Of a DNA stretch of 64,000 nucleotides, positions 32,815-42,346 are shown piece after piece. The DNA lies in the NCBI GenBank assembly GCA_038323375.1, contig JBBQGV010000011.1:1-64000 (forward strand). Reading direction: 5' to 3'. A program made the position numbers and the translations under genes. The notes under the pieces were generated by a model that had not been told where the DNA came from, did no database searches, and saw nothing but the letters and a program-made list of their open reading frames with translations. The stretch is from JABWAJ01 sp038323375 (lineage in GTDB: Bacteria; Bacteroidota; Bacteroidia; Chitinophagales; Saprospiraceae). Every line of letters starts with the position of its first letter. Within the stretch, counting starts at the first letter, position 1.

Positions 32815-34584
32815 ATGCAACCAGAAACGAAACCTTCCCACACGGAAGTCGAACACGTCAAGGCCAAAAGCAATTACCTGCGCGGCACTTTAGTAGAAAG
32901 CTTAGAAAACGGCATCACCGGAGCGCTGTTTCCCGATGATACGCACCTCATCAAATTTCACGGCACCTATCAGCAAACCGACCGCGACCTTGACAGCGAG
33001 CGCACCCGTCAAAAATTGGAACCGCTCTATTCTTTCATGATCCGGGTGCGGGTACCTGGCGGCATCGCCTCGCCCAGACAATGGTTGCGCATGGATGAAT
33101 TGGCGGATCAATACGGAAACGGTACGCTGAAATTGACCACCCGGCAGGCTTTTCAATTGCACGGGGTTTATAAACGCAACCTGAAAGCCGCCATTCAGGG
33201 GTTCAACGCAGTGCTTTTGGACAGCATCGCGGGCTGTGGTGACGTGAACCGGAATGTGATGTGCAGCGTCAATCCTGACGAAAGTCGCGTTCACGCCGCG
33301 ATGTACGAAGTGTCCAAAGCCATTAGTGCTGCATTCACCCCCCAAACCGGCGCGTATGCCGAAATCTGGGCACCACCCGGCCTGGAAGCAGCGGAGGATT
33401 TGCCGAAAGGCAGCAAAGAAGAAGGCAATTGGAGCAAGGTTTTCCTTGCTTCAGCAGCGCAGGAAGACGTTGAACCTGTGTACGGTAAAACCTATTTGCC
33501 CCGAAAATTCAAAATTGCCATAGCCGCGCCACCGGAAAATGACCCGGATATTTTTGCCAACGACATCGGCTTAGTTGCCATTGAAAAAAATGGCGAATTA
33601 GCCGGGTTCAATTTTGCTGTGGGCGGCGGTTTGGGCATGACATTTGGGATGCCCGACACCTTTCCGCGCCTTGCCGATTTGCTGGGGTTTGTGAAACAGG
33701 AGGATGTTGTAAATGTTTGTGAAGCGGTCATCACCACCCAGCGCGATTTTGGCAACCGCGAAAACCGCAAATTCAGCCGCCTCAAATACACCATCGAGCG
33801 CATGGGATTAGAAGCCTTCCGGCAAGAGGTGGAAACGCGCTCCGGTGTTGCCTTCGAGCCGCTGCGGCCTTTCCAGTTCAAACACTCGGGCGACCGCTTT
33901 GGCTGGACGCAGGGACAAAGTGGGCGATTCCACCTGACGTTGTTCATTGAAGGCGGGCGGGTGCAGGATGCCGAAAATTACCTGTTGAAAACGGCGCTTC
34001 GGGAAGTCGCGACCTTGCTGCGCGAAGGAGAATTTCGCCTTACCGGCAATCAAAACTTGCTGATTGGCAATGTTTTACCTGAACAACGCATTGAGGTAGA
34101 AAACACGCTCCTAAAATATGGCGTGCTGGAACCGACGTTCCGGCAAACCGCGCTTCGCCTCAACTCAATTGCCTGCGTAGCCCTGCCAACCTGTACCCTC
34201 GCTTTTGCGGAAGCAGAGCGCTACCTGCCCCAGTTGATTGATCAAATAGATGCGATTCTTCGAAAATACCACATGCAAAAAGAAGCGATTAATATTCGCA
34301 TGACCGGGTGTCCCAATGGCTGCGGCCGCCCTTATCTTGCGGAGATTGGCTTTGTCGGGAAGTCGCCCGGTTATTACAACCTCTACCTCGGTGCAGCGCA
34401 CGACGGCAGCCGGCTGAACAAACTCTACCGCGAAATGCTGGACGAAGCTGCCATTTTGCGCGAGTTGGAGCCGTTGATTGCTTCTTATGCCATGAAGCGG
34501 AATCCAGGGGAGCGCTTTGGCGATTTTGTCATCCGGATGGGGTACATAACAGCAACAACGCATGGCACGAATTTCCACAACTGA
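32815..34584 (+). CDS. cysI: Sulfite reductase hemoprotein (siroheme/4Fe-4S) subunit
   Basis: 589 residues from ATG 32815; an in-frame TTG lies at 32797. Reduces sulfite to sulfide with electrons from CysJ. Motifs: LKFHGTYQQ-type start (LIKFHGTYQQTDRDL), LKLTTRQAFQLHG, NRNVMC, and the cluster/siroheme cysteines in CVALPTCTLAFAEAERYLP and MTGCPNGCGRPYLAEIGFVG. The long HTEVEHVKAKSNYLRGTL N-terminus is typical of the assimilatory NADPH-dependent type. It overlaps the next gene by 23 bases, so their translation is linked. Confidence 0.97.
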   Translation: MQPETKPSHTEVEHVKAKSNYLRGTLVESLENGITGALFPDDTHLIKFHGTYQQTDRDLDSERTRQKLEPLYSFMIRVRVPGGIASPRQWLRMDELADQYGNGTLKLTTRQAFQLHGVYKRNLKAAIQGFNAVLLDSIAGCGDVNRNVMCSVNPDESRVHAAMYEVSKAISAAFTPQTGAYAEIWAPPGLEAAEDLPKGSKEEGNWSKVFLASAAQEDVEPVYGKTYLPRKFKIAIAAPPENDPDIFANDIGLVAIEKNGELAGFNFAVGGGLGMTFGMPDTFPRLADLLGFVKQEDVVNVCEAVITTQRDFGNRENRKFSRLKYTIERMGLEAFRQEVETRSGVAFEPLRPFQFKHSGDRFGWTQGQSGRFHLTLFIEGGRVQDAENYLLKTALREVATLLREGEFRLTGNQNLLIGNVLPEQRIEVENTLLKYGVLEPTFRQTALRLNSIACVALPTCTLAFAEAERYLPQLIDQIDAILRKYHMQKEAINIRMTGCPNGCGRPYLAEIGFVGKSPGYYNLYLGAAHDGSRLNKLYREMLDEAAILRELEPLIASYAMKRNPGERFGDFVIRMGYITATTHGTNFHN

Positions 34585-36130
34585 GCCGCCTACGGAAGCT
34601 TTTTCAAGCAAATCCGGGCCCCACAGCGGAGATGATTCCCCCGGGAACACCCTTTTTCCGATTTTTTTGAAATTGGAAAAATTCCGCGTGCTGATTATAG
34701 GCGGCGGGTACGTTGGGTTGGAAAAAATCCGGGCAGTGCTGAACAACAGTCCTCAGACGCGAATTACGCTGGTGGGCGTCCATATTTCGCAGGCAATCCG
34801 GGACTATGCCCGCGATTACCCGCAGGTCATTTTGGTAGAAAAGCCGTTCGAGTCCGGGGATTTGGCTGGCCAGCAATTTGCGATTGCCGCTACCGATGAC
34901 CGGGTGCTGAACGAACAAATCCGGGACTTGGCTACTGAGCGCGGCATTTTGTGCAATGTAGCGGATACGCCCGAGCTATGTGATTTTTACTTGTCTTCCA
35001 TTGTCCAAAAAGGCGACCTGAAAATTGCCATTTCTACGAATGGAAAGTCGCCGACCATTGCCAAACGGCTGAAAGAAACTTTCCAGGAGGCATTGCCGGA
35101 TGAATTGGATCAGGTATTGCAAAAAATGCCCGTCATCCGGCAGCGGCTCAAAGGCGATTTTTCGGAAAAAGTGAATGCCTTGAGCGAATTGACCGCTGTG
35201 TTGGTGGCAGAACCCGCCATGGCGGTACGTGACGTACTCCGGCAACGCAACCTCAACAAAGTTGACGGTGAAAAATGGCGGCGCATTGCAACTGCATCGC
35301 TGGTCGCGTTCGCCTTGCTGTTGCTGACCAATATCTTAGCGGTATATGTGCCCGGCGAGTCCTGGGATGCTTTGACCTTGCATCTCGATGCCACTTTCTG
35401 GCTGTTTGTCGCCACCGGTTTTGCCGCGCAATTTGTAGACGGCTTGCTGGGCATGGGGTATGGCGTGGTGACACAGATTGTGCTGATGGGAACCGGCGTA
35501 CCGTTAGCCGCCATCAGTTCCAGCATCCACACTGCCGAGATGTTTTCTGCCGGCGCATCGGGGTATTCGCACTACCGCTTTGGCAATGTGAACCGCAAAT
35601 TGTTCAAGGTGCTCCTGATTCCCGGCGTGCTGGGTGCCATTGCAGGGGCTGCGTTATTGTCTTGGCTCGGCAATGAATACGCGAGCCTCATTCGACCCAT
35701 GCTGGCCGTATATGCCATGATCCTGGGATTGCGCATCCTGAGCCGCGCTTTTGCTCAAAACCAGAAGAGACGGAAAGTCAAAAACATGGGTTGGCTGGCT
35801 GGCGCAGGCGGATTCCTCGATTCTTTCGGAGGCGGCGGTTGGGGGCCATTGGTCACCAGTACCCTGATTGCCAAAGGGAAAACCCCGCAATATGTCATCG
35901 GCACGGTCAGCCTGACGGAGTTTTTTATCACGTTCGCCAGTGCGCTCACTTTCTTTTCCCTAATTGGAATTGAACACTGGAAAGTCATTGCCGGACTGAT
36001 CCTCGGCGGGGTTGTTGCGGCACCGTTTGCGGCAAGGTTAGCCGGTAAATTGCCGGTACGGCTGCTTTTTATTGGCGTGGGCATCATGGTCATTTTCTGG
36101 AGCTTGAGGATTTTGTGGAAGGTGTTTTAG
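34562..36130 (+). CDS. Fusion: siroheme synthase (CysG N-terminal) domain plus TSUP/TauE-SafE transporter
   Basis: 522 residues. Residues ~35-225 are a precorrin-2 dehydrogenase/ferrochelatase (KFRVLIIGGGYVGLEKIRA, VILVEKPFESGDL, AIAATDDRVLNEQI, CNVADTPELCDFYLSSIVQ, ISTNGKSPTIAKRLKE). Residues ~245-522 are a membrane domain of about eight helices of the TauE/SafE sulfite-exporter family (FVDGLLGMGYGVVTQIVL, FLDSFGGGGWGPLVTSTLI). One protein thus finishes siroheme and handles a sulfur oxyanion. It may export excess sulfite or import sulfate. Translation is coupled to cysI by a 23-base overlap. Similar fusions occur in other Bacteroidota; transport direction is not known here. Confidence 0.92.
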   Translation: MARISTTEPPTEAFSSKSGPHSGDDSPGNTLFPIFLKLEKFRVLIIGGGYVGLEKIRAVLNNSPQTRITLVGVHISQAIRDYARDYPQVILVEKPFESGDLAGQQFAIAATDDRVLNEQIRDLATERGILCNVADTPELCDFYLSSIVQKGDLKIAISTNGKSPTIAKRLKETFQEALPDELDQVLQKMPVIRQRLKGDFSEKVNALSELTAVLVAEPAMAVRDVLRQRNLNKVDGEKWRRIATASLVAFALLLLTNILAVYVPGESWDALTLHLDATFWLFVATGFAAQFVDGLLGMGYGVVTQIVLMGTGVPLAAISSSIHTAEMFSAGASGYSHYRFGNVNRKLFKVLLIPGVLGAIAGAALLSWLGNEYASLIRPMLAVYAMILGLRILSRAFAQNQKRRKVKNMGWLAGAGGFLDSFGGGGWGPLVTSTLIAKGKTPQYVIGTVSLTEFFITFASALTFFSLIGIEHWKVIAGLILGGVVAAPFAARLAGKLPVRLLFIGVGIMVIFWSLRILWKVF

Positions 36131-36273
36131 ATGTCACCTGCTGAGGCACGAAGCGGGTAACACCTGAAAAAACCTAAATGTTATGTTGTACCCAGCTTGT
36201 ATTGGATTAACCCGGTCAGCCACCTAAAAGTGGCGACCACAGCAGGTTCCATACCGCCCTTCCCCATTTTTAT

Positions 36274-36281
36274 TATATTTG
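36274..36281 (+). promoter_or_regulatory. -7 promoter element for the repeat protein
   Basis: TATATTTG matches TAnnTTTG and lies 47 bases before the ATG at 36328. No obvious -33 element. Confidence 0.45.
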
Positions 36282-36327
36282 CGGTTTATATGTGTTTTCC
36301 CAATTTCTAACTCAAAAACTAAGCTAC

Positions 36328-39300
36328 ATGCGATTAAGTTTATTACTTCTTTTAGCATTCTCTTGTGCGCTGATTGCCCAAAAACAAGCGATTGAGCTGC
36401 CCGGATGGCAGTTCCCCTGCACGACCTCTGCTGATGAAAGCCAATCTAACCAGGTTGCTCATTCCCAACAGGCTCTTTTTTCTGTGACCGACACAGAAAT
36501 TGATACGGCGATTTGTTCCGGAGATGCGTATGTTTTCGATGGCGACACGCTAACCACGAGCGGCCAGTATCAAGCCATTTTTCCGGATGTGAATGGCGAA
36601 GATTCCATCGTCACCCTGAACCTGACGGTCGTGCCACCGCCAGCGCCGACGAACCTCGCCCTTGCCCTTTGTTTAGGCGAATTTTATCTGCTTGGTGGCG
36701 ATACGCTTTCTGCAACCGGCTTTTATTCTGTGGTTTTGACCACTGCTGCTGGTTGCGACAGCACGGTTAACCTCAACTTGACCGTGGGCCCCGATTCCAT
36801 TTCCACCACGAATCTGGAAGCGAGTTTCTGTAACGGCGATACCTACGAATTCAACGGAGATACCCTCACCGCAGGCGGGGTGTACATCGCCGTGTTGCAA
36901 AACCAAAGCGGTTGCGACAGCATCGTTACCCTGACGCTGACCGCGTTGGAAACCTCCGAAACGCTGGTGGAAGCGACTATCTGCATCGGCGAAACGTATG
37001 CCTTTGAAGGCCAGGATTTTTCCGAAACGGGCATTTATTCAACAACATACCCGAACGCCGCTGGCTGCGACAGCACGCTGACGCTCAAGCTGATCGTCCA
37101 GCCTGAAGATTATGGATCAGCTCTCGCGGTAAGCATTTGTGAAAACAGTGCCTATGATTTTAATGGCGATACGCTGACCCAAGCAGGTGTTTATACGGAC
37201 ACACTGGCCAGCATCTATGGCTGCGACAGTACAGTAACCCTGACTTTGACCGTGTTGCCGGTTTCTGATTCGACCCTTGAGGTGAGCTTCTGTGCCGGTG
37301 ATTTATACGAATTTAACGGGGATACCCTGACGACAGGCGGCATATATACGGTGGTGCTGACTAATTCGGTGGGCTGCGACAGCACCGTGACGCTGAATCT
37401 GACCGAACTGGAAACTTCCCAAACCGCGCTCGAAGCCACCATCTGCGCCGAAGCCACCTACCTGTTCGATGGCCAGGAACTTTCAGAAAGCGGCATTTAT
37501 TCGGCTGTTTATACCAATGAAGCGGGGTGTGACAGCACCGTCACCCTGAATCTGACGGTTTCACCCGCCTTAGAGGATTTCCTTCAGGCGACCATTTGCG
37601 GGGATTCTACCTATGATTTCCATGGCGATGAACTGACACAGAGCGGTTTATACACAACGATCCTGGTCGCCGCCAACGGCTGTGACAGCACCGTGACCCT
37701 GAGTTTGACGGTATTGCCGGTTTCCAGCACCGCAATTGATGCGAGCATCTGCACCGGCGAATCCTACGATTTTAATGGTGATACCCTGACCACGGGCGGC
37801 ATTTACACCGCCGTGCTGACCAATGCCAACGGTTGCGACAGCACCATCACCCTGACGCTGGTGGAACTGGCACCTTCACAAACCGCACTCGTGGCAACCA
37901 TTTGTTCAGACGACACCTACCTGTTCGATGGGGACGACCTTTCGGAAAGCGGCGTTTATACCGCCATTTATACCAATGAAGTGGGTTGCGACAGCACCGT
38001 CACCCTAAACCTGACGGTGGTGCCCGCCGACCTTGGCGCTTCCCTCGCAGTCACCATTTGCGAAGAAAGTGCTTACGATTTTTATGGCGATACGCTCACT
38101 CAAAGCGGCGTTTATACCGCACTGCTCACTAATGTAAACGGTTGCGACAGCACCATCACCCTGACGCTGACGGTGAGGGAACCAGACCTAACATTGATTG
38201 AGGCGTCTGTTTGCGCTGGCGAAACGTATTTGTTCAATGGCGAAAACCTTGGCGCGCCGGGCGCTTATTCCGCCCTGTTGGTCAACTCCGACGGCTGCGA
38301 CAGCCTCGTTATCCTGAGTTTGACGGTATTGCCGGTCTCCGGTTCAACACTAACCGCGAGCTTCTGTAACGGCGATACGTACACCTTCAACGGGGAAGAA
38401 CTGAGTGCAGGCGGCGTTTATACCGCGTTGCTGACCAGTGCTGTGGGCTGCGACAGTACTGTAACCCTGACCCTGACTGAACTGGCAACTTCACAAACGT
38501 CGTTTGAAGCGACAATCTGTGAAGGCGAAGCGTCCCCCTTTGAAGGTGAGGAATACACCGAAAGCGGGATTTATGAGGTCATTTATACGAATGCTGCAGG
38601 TTGTGACAGCACCCTGACGCTGACCCTGACGGTGCTGCCGAACCTCGGCGAGACCCTCAACGTGACGATATGCGAAGAAGAAACTTACGAATTTTACGGC
38701 GAAACCCTGGCTGAAAGCGGGGTTTATACCCAGGTTTTTCCGGGATCGAACGGCTGCGATAGCATCATCACCCTGAACCTGACGGTAAGATTGGTAGACC
38801 TAACCCTGTTGGAAGAAACGTTCTGCGAAGGCCAAACCTTCCTGTTTAATGGCGAAAACCTCACTGCGCCGGGCGTTTATACTGCCCTCGTCTCGAATAG
38901 CGACGGCTGCGACAGCTTAGTGATCCTGAATTTGAGCCTTTCCACAGGCGTCAGCTCCGAGGTTACCGATTTTTTCTGCGAAGGCGGATCGTATGATTTC
39001 AACGGCCAGATCCTGACGGAAGCGGGCGTTTATACCGCTATGCTCACAACGGAAGCCGGTTGCGACAGTACCATTACCCTGACGCTAACGCTGAGGGATC
39101 CCGACCTGACGCTGTTGGAAGAAACCATCTGCGAGGGACAGTCCTATGAATTCAATGGCGAAACGCTGTTCGCTCCAGGCGCTTATACCGCCCTGCTCAC
39201 CAATTCTTTTGGTTGTGACAGCCTTGTTATCCTGAACCTGACGGCTTTGCCAACGGACATCACGCCCGCAGCAGCGACAATTTGCGAAGGCGAGGTCTAT

Positions 39301-40347
39301 GATTTTTATGGCCAAAGCCTGACAGAGCAGGGGATCTATGTAAATACGCTGACCAATGCGAATGGTTGCGACAGCAACATCGTTTTGACCCTGACCGTAC
39401 TGGAACCGGATATAACCCTGTTTGAAATAGAAGCCTGCGAAGGCCAGCCGGTGGAATTTGACGGACAAATCCTGGTTGCTTCGGGCATTTACACGGCGCT
39501 GCTCACCAATTCCAATGGCTGCGACAGCGTTTTGGTGCTGGATCTGACCTTTGTACCGACCTCGGGTTCTACAACCCAGGCGAGTATCTGCGCCAACGAG
39601 GTCTATCCCTTCAACGGCGAAGACCTGACGGAAGCGGGTACCTATGTTTTTGTGCTGACCAACGCTGCGGGGTGCGACAGTACTGCCGTTTTACAATTGG
39701 CCGTATTGCCGGGTTCAACTACAACGCTTGAGGCCAGTATTTGCGAAGGGGAAACCTACCTTTTCAACGACACAGCACTTACAGAAAGCGGCGCTTATGA
39801 AGCCACTTTCACGAATACCGTCGGCTGCGATTCTACCGTGGCCCTGGCGCTTCAGGTGGGCGAAGTGGCATTTTTGGTGGAACAACAAGGCCAGTCGCTG
39901 ACCGTGGAAGCAAACGACGCTTCGTTTCAGTGGATAAATTGCGCGACGAACCTACCGATCGAAGGCGCTACGGGCAATGTTTTTATGCCAACGGTGACCG
40001 GCTCGTACGCAGTGGTGGTGACGCAGGAAGGCTGCGCGGCTACGTCCGATTGTTTTGCGGTGACGGTGGTGTCCACACAAAACCCTTCAGCGGATGCGGG
40101 CTGGCAGGTGATGCCGAACCCAACGAGTGGTTTGGCTCAACTGCGCATGGACGCAGCACTATCGGAAACCTTGCAATTGCAGGTATTCGACATGGCCGGT
40201 CGTTTGTGTTTGCAACTAACCATTGCAGCAGGAGAAACCGACGTGCAGGTTGATCTCAATCGCCTGTCGGATGGCGTTTTCCTGGCGCGGTTGAACGGCG
40301 GCACCTTTACCACAAAAATGCAGCGGATTGTGAAAGTGAGCCGGTAA
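36328..40347 (+). CDS. Large secreted repeat protein with T9SS sorting domain
   Basis: 1339 residues from ATG 36328 (an upstream start at 36292 spoils the signal peptide). Signal peptide MRLSLLLLLAFSCALIAQ. Then 22 tandem units of about 51 residues with the pattern ...ATIC-GETYxFNGDTLT-xGxY-xxLTN-GCDSTVTLNLTV; the first has GEDS instead of GCDS. Two Cys per unit could form disulfides. After the repeats come a short Ig/PKD-like part (SFQWINCATNLPIEGATGN) and a C-terminal sorting domain (VMPNPTSGLAQL, VFDMAGRLCLQL, LSDGVFLARL, RIVKVSR). Likely a surface adhesin or matrix protein; the repeats are common in Saprospiraceae and their ligand is unknown. Confidence 0.93.
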   Translation: MRLSLLLLLAFSCALIAQKQAIELPGWQFPCTTSADESQSNQVAHSQQALFSVTDTEIDTAICSGDAYVFDGDTLTTSGQYQAIFPDVNGEDSIVTLNLTVVPPPAPTNLALALCLGEFYLLGGDTLSATGFYSVVLTTAAGCDSTVNLNLTVGPDSISTTNLEASFCNGDTYEFNGDTLTAGGVYIAVLQNQSGCDSIVTLTLTALETSETLVEATICIGETYAFEGQDFSETGIYSTTYPNAAGCDSTLTLKLIVQPEDYGSALAVSICENSAYDFNGDTLTQAGVYTDTLASIYGCDSTVTLTLTVLPVSDSTLEVSFCAGDLYEFNGDTLTTGGIYTVVLTNSVGCDSTVTLNLTELETSQTALEATICAEATYLFDGQELSESGIYSAVYTNEAGCDSTVTLNLTVSPALEDFLQATICGDSTYDFHGDELTQSGLYTTILVAANGCDSTVTLSLTVLPVSSTAIDASICTGESYDFNGDTLTTGGIYTAVLTNANGCDSTITLTLVELAPSQTALVATICSDDTYLFDGDDLSESGVYTAIYTNEVGCDSTVTLNLTVVPADLGASLAVTICEESAYDFYGDTLTQSGVYTALLTNVNGCDSTITLTLTVREPDLTLIEASVCAGETYLFNGENLGAPGAYSALLVNSDGCDSLVILSLTVLPVSGSTLTASFCNGDTYTFNGEELSAGGVYTALLTSAVGCDSTVTLTLTELATSQTSFEATICEGEASPFEGEEYTESGIYEVIYTNAAGCDSTLTLTLTVLPNLGETLNVTICEEETYEFYGETLAESGVYTQVFPGSNGCDSIITLNLTVRLVDLTLLEETFCEGQTFLFNGENLTAPGVYTALVSNSDGCDSLVILNLSLSTGVSSEVTDFFCEGGSYDFNGQILTEAGVYTAMLTTEAGCDSTITLTLTLRDPDLTLLEETICEGQSYEFNGETLFAPGAYTALLTNSFGCDSLVILNLTALPTDITPAAATICEGEVYDFYGQSLTEQGIYVNTLTNANGCDSNIVLTLTVLEPDITLFEIEACEGQPVEFDGQILVASGIYTALLTNSNGCDSVLVLDLTFVPTSGSTTQASICANEVYPFNGEDLTEAGTYVFVLTNAAGCDSTAVLQLAVLPGSTTTLEASICEGETYLFNDTALTESGAYEATFTNTVGCDSTVALALQVGEVAFLVEQQGQSLTVEANDASFQWINCATNLPIEGATGNVFMPTVTGSYAVVVTQEGCAATSDCFAVTVVSTQNPSADAGWQVMPNPTSGLAQLRMDAALSETLQLQVFDMAGRLCLQLTIAAGETDVQVDLNRLSDGVFLARLNGGTFTTKMQRIVKVSR

Positions 40348-40371
40348 GGCTTTTGCCGAAAGGCATCTATA

Positions 40372-40703
40372 TAGTGTCTGTTTTTATAGTGTGAGAGCTG
40401 CGTTATACTTAGCCCGAAAGGGGCTAAGGGTCGCTGAATTAATAAGAGTCGCTTTCTCCGGGCAAGGCATTTTGATTCTAATCAAGGCGGGGGTTCCCGA
40501 CCTTAGCCATAGCTAAGGGAGGTGGTTCCCCAACGCAGAGTAGGAGCAAAAGGCCTCCTGGAAAAGTGGACAGTTATTATTTCAGCGACCCTAAGCTGCC
40601 CTACATGAGCAGGTGTCACGGAGTTTCACGGAGTAAAGGGAGTCTCGCGGAGTTAAGCCTTCTGTAAGACTCCATTTACTCCGCGAGACTCCGCGACCTA
40701 TAA
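40372..40703. mobile_element. Nested elements: MITE B with MITE A inserted, plus palindrome C
   Basis: Element B starts TAGTGTCTGTTTTTATAG at 40372. At 40429-40590 a 162-bp family A element (GGTCGCTGAATTAATAA ... TTTCAGCGACC) interrupts it, flanked by CTAAG on both sides (40424-40428, 40591-40595). In the uninterrupted B copy at 14079-14338 the same place reads GGGGCTAAGCTG with one CTAAG. Palindrome C follows at 40613-40695 (AGTAAAGGGAGTCTCGCGG and partner). Nothing else is seen in 40348-40728. Confidence 0.9.
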
Positions 40704-40728
40704 GTTGTATTTCAATTAAATACAAAAA

Positions 40729-42318
40729 TTACCCCAAACTCACCCCCTCCTTCCCAATCCGGATCGTCCGCGTCTCGTCCGTCCTCGCACTGAGGTCAGT
40801 TGAGCCGTTTTCCAATTTCAATACCCCGCGCGGGCACACCGCTGCGCAAATGCCACAACCCACGCAAGAGGCGCGCACTACGTTTTGGCCCCGTTGCGCA
40901 TAAGCGCGCACGTCAATGCCCATTTCGCAGTAGGTAGAGCAGTTGCCGCAGGAAATGCACTGGCCGCCGTTGGTGGTGATGCGGAAGCGGGAAAAGAATT
41001 TTTGTTGTAAACCCAGAATGGCCGCCATGGGGCACCCGAAACGGCACCATACCCGGCCGCCCATCAACGGATAAAACCCAACGCCCACTACGCCCGAAAA
41101 AGCAGCGCCGATCAGGAAACCGTATACTTTGCGCAGGTCGTAGCTATGGAGGAACAGGATGTGCTTTGCATCCGAAAAAGTATTGATAAGCAGAATGCCG
41201 CCGATGATGACGGATACGCCGCCAACTAACCAGGCCGTTTGGTCTTTTAAGCCTTCAAAACGCTTACGAAAAGCGAAAACCAATCCGCCGGTCACGAGAA
41301 AAAAAGCTGCTGTTCCCCAGGTAAACGCGTCTTTGCTGAGCCAGAGCTTGCCGTCGTTTTGGGCTAAGTAGGAGTAAATCACCGCCACTGTCATCAGGGT
41401 CACGAAAACCAAAACGCTGTGGATGAGCCAGCGCTCTATTTTCCAGGCGTTCAGGCTTTTGTCAGACAAATGCCGGAAGGGATCGCCCGCTGTTTCAGCC
41501 AGACCGCCGCAGCCGCACACCCAGGAACAGTACCAGCGCTTGCCATAGAAATAGGTTAGTATCGGCGAAATCAGAAAAATCATAGCCACGCCGAACACCA
41601 GCATGAACAGGCCGAAGTTGCCGCCTTTCAGCAGATTACCGAGGTGCCAGTCAAAGAAAAAATCGTAGTTCAGCGGCCACATGTTTTTAATATCTTTATC
41701 GAAATAAGGCTTTCCGCTGTTCAGGCGCTCCAGCAATTCGGGGATGAGAAACGCAAAACCCGTCTGGAAAAACATCACTGAAATGGTGCGCACCACCTGA
41801 TAGCGGTTGTGGCGGTATTTGAGGATGAACTTGTAGCCCATCGCCAAAATAGCCACCGTGTACAATGTGCCGTATACAAACCACTGGCTGGCCGGATTGC
41901 CATTGAGCAACTGGCTCAGCGGATCGAAAAAGCCAACCAGGCCACTGCTGGGTACGTCCTTCGAGCCAAGTCCGAGGTACTGCGGAAACCAGTACAACAG
42001 CACATAAAACCCGGTGAGTACGATGCCAATCAGCCACGCAATAGCGCCTTTATTAGAAATCGCGCGCAGCCACACGCCATTATTTTTGATGCCTTCCGGC
42101 AAATGCAGATAAAGCCCCCGCGCATGAATGGCCGTGCCCGCCGTCAGCAAAATCAGAGATGCCGCCAGCAAGCCGGGCGCCGCAGGCAATTTGGCGCCAA
42201 GCCACGCTGCCGTGATCAAAAGTAGGCCAATGCCCACCATGCCCAGACCCACTTTTGCCGAAAGCCGAAGGTCGTGGGGTTGTGCGAGGGAGAGACTGGT
42301 ATCGTTATGAGCATTCAT
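40729..42318 (-). CDS. NosR/NirI-like membrane polyferredoxin (4Fe-4S)
   Basis: 529 residues with about 9-10 hydrophobic helices. Two Fer4_5-type motifs (YCSWVCGCGGLAETAGDPFR and WCRFGCPMAAILGLQQ) sit at membrane borders, followed by two classical ferredoxin clusters (CISCGNCSTYCEMGI and CVGCGICAAVCPRGVL). It should move electrons across or along the membrane. It is 52 bases downstream of a flavoprotein oxidoreductase on the same strand, its likely electron partner. The terminal acceptor is unknown; no nos or nir genes are in the window. Confidence 0.88.
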   Translation of the reverse strand: MNAHNDTSLSLAQPHDLRLSAKVGLGMVGIGLLLITAAWLGAKLPAAPGLLAASLILLTAGTAIHARGLYLHLPEGIKNNGVWLRAISNKGAIAWLIGIVLTGFYVLLYWFPQYLGLGSKDVPSSGLVGFFDPLSQLLNGNPASQWFVYGTLYTVAILAMGYKFILKYRHNRYQVVRTISVMFFQTGFAFLIPELLERLNSGKPYFDKDIKNMWPLNYDFFFDWHLGNLLKGGNFGLFMLVFGVAMIFLISPILTYFYGKRWYCSWVCGCGGLAETAGDPFRHLSDKSLNAWKIERWLIHSVLVFVTLMTVAVIYSYLAQNDGKLWLSKDAFTWGTAAFFLVTGGLVFAFRKRFEGLKDQTAWLVGGVSVIIGGILLINTFSDAKHILFLHSYDLRKVYGFLIGAAFSGVVGVGFYPLMGGRVWCRFGCPMAAILGLQQKFFSRFRITTNGGQCISCGNCSTYCEMGIDVRAYAQRGQNVVRASCVGCGICAAVCPRGVLKLENGSTDLSARTDETRTIRIGKEGVSLG

Positions 42319-42346
42319 ATGAATGATTTTTTTTGTTTGTTTGTTT

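Noticed and set aside
36328..40347. Regular ~153-base direct repeats as a possible CRISPR array
   Set aside because: The repeats encode protein in one open frame with diverged units and no constant spacers; it is a tandem protein repeat.
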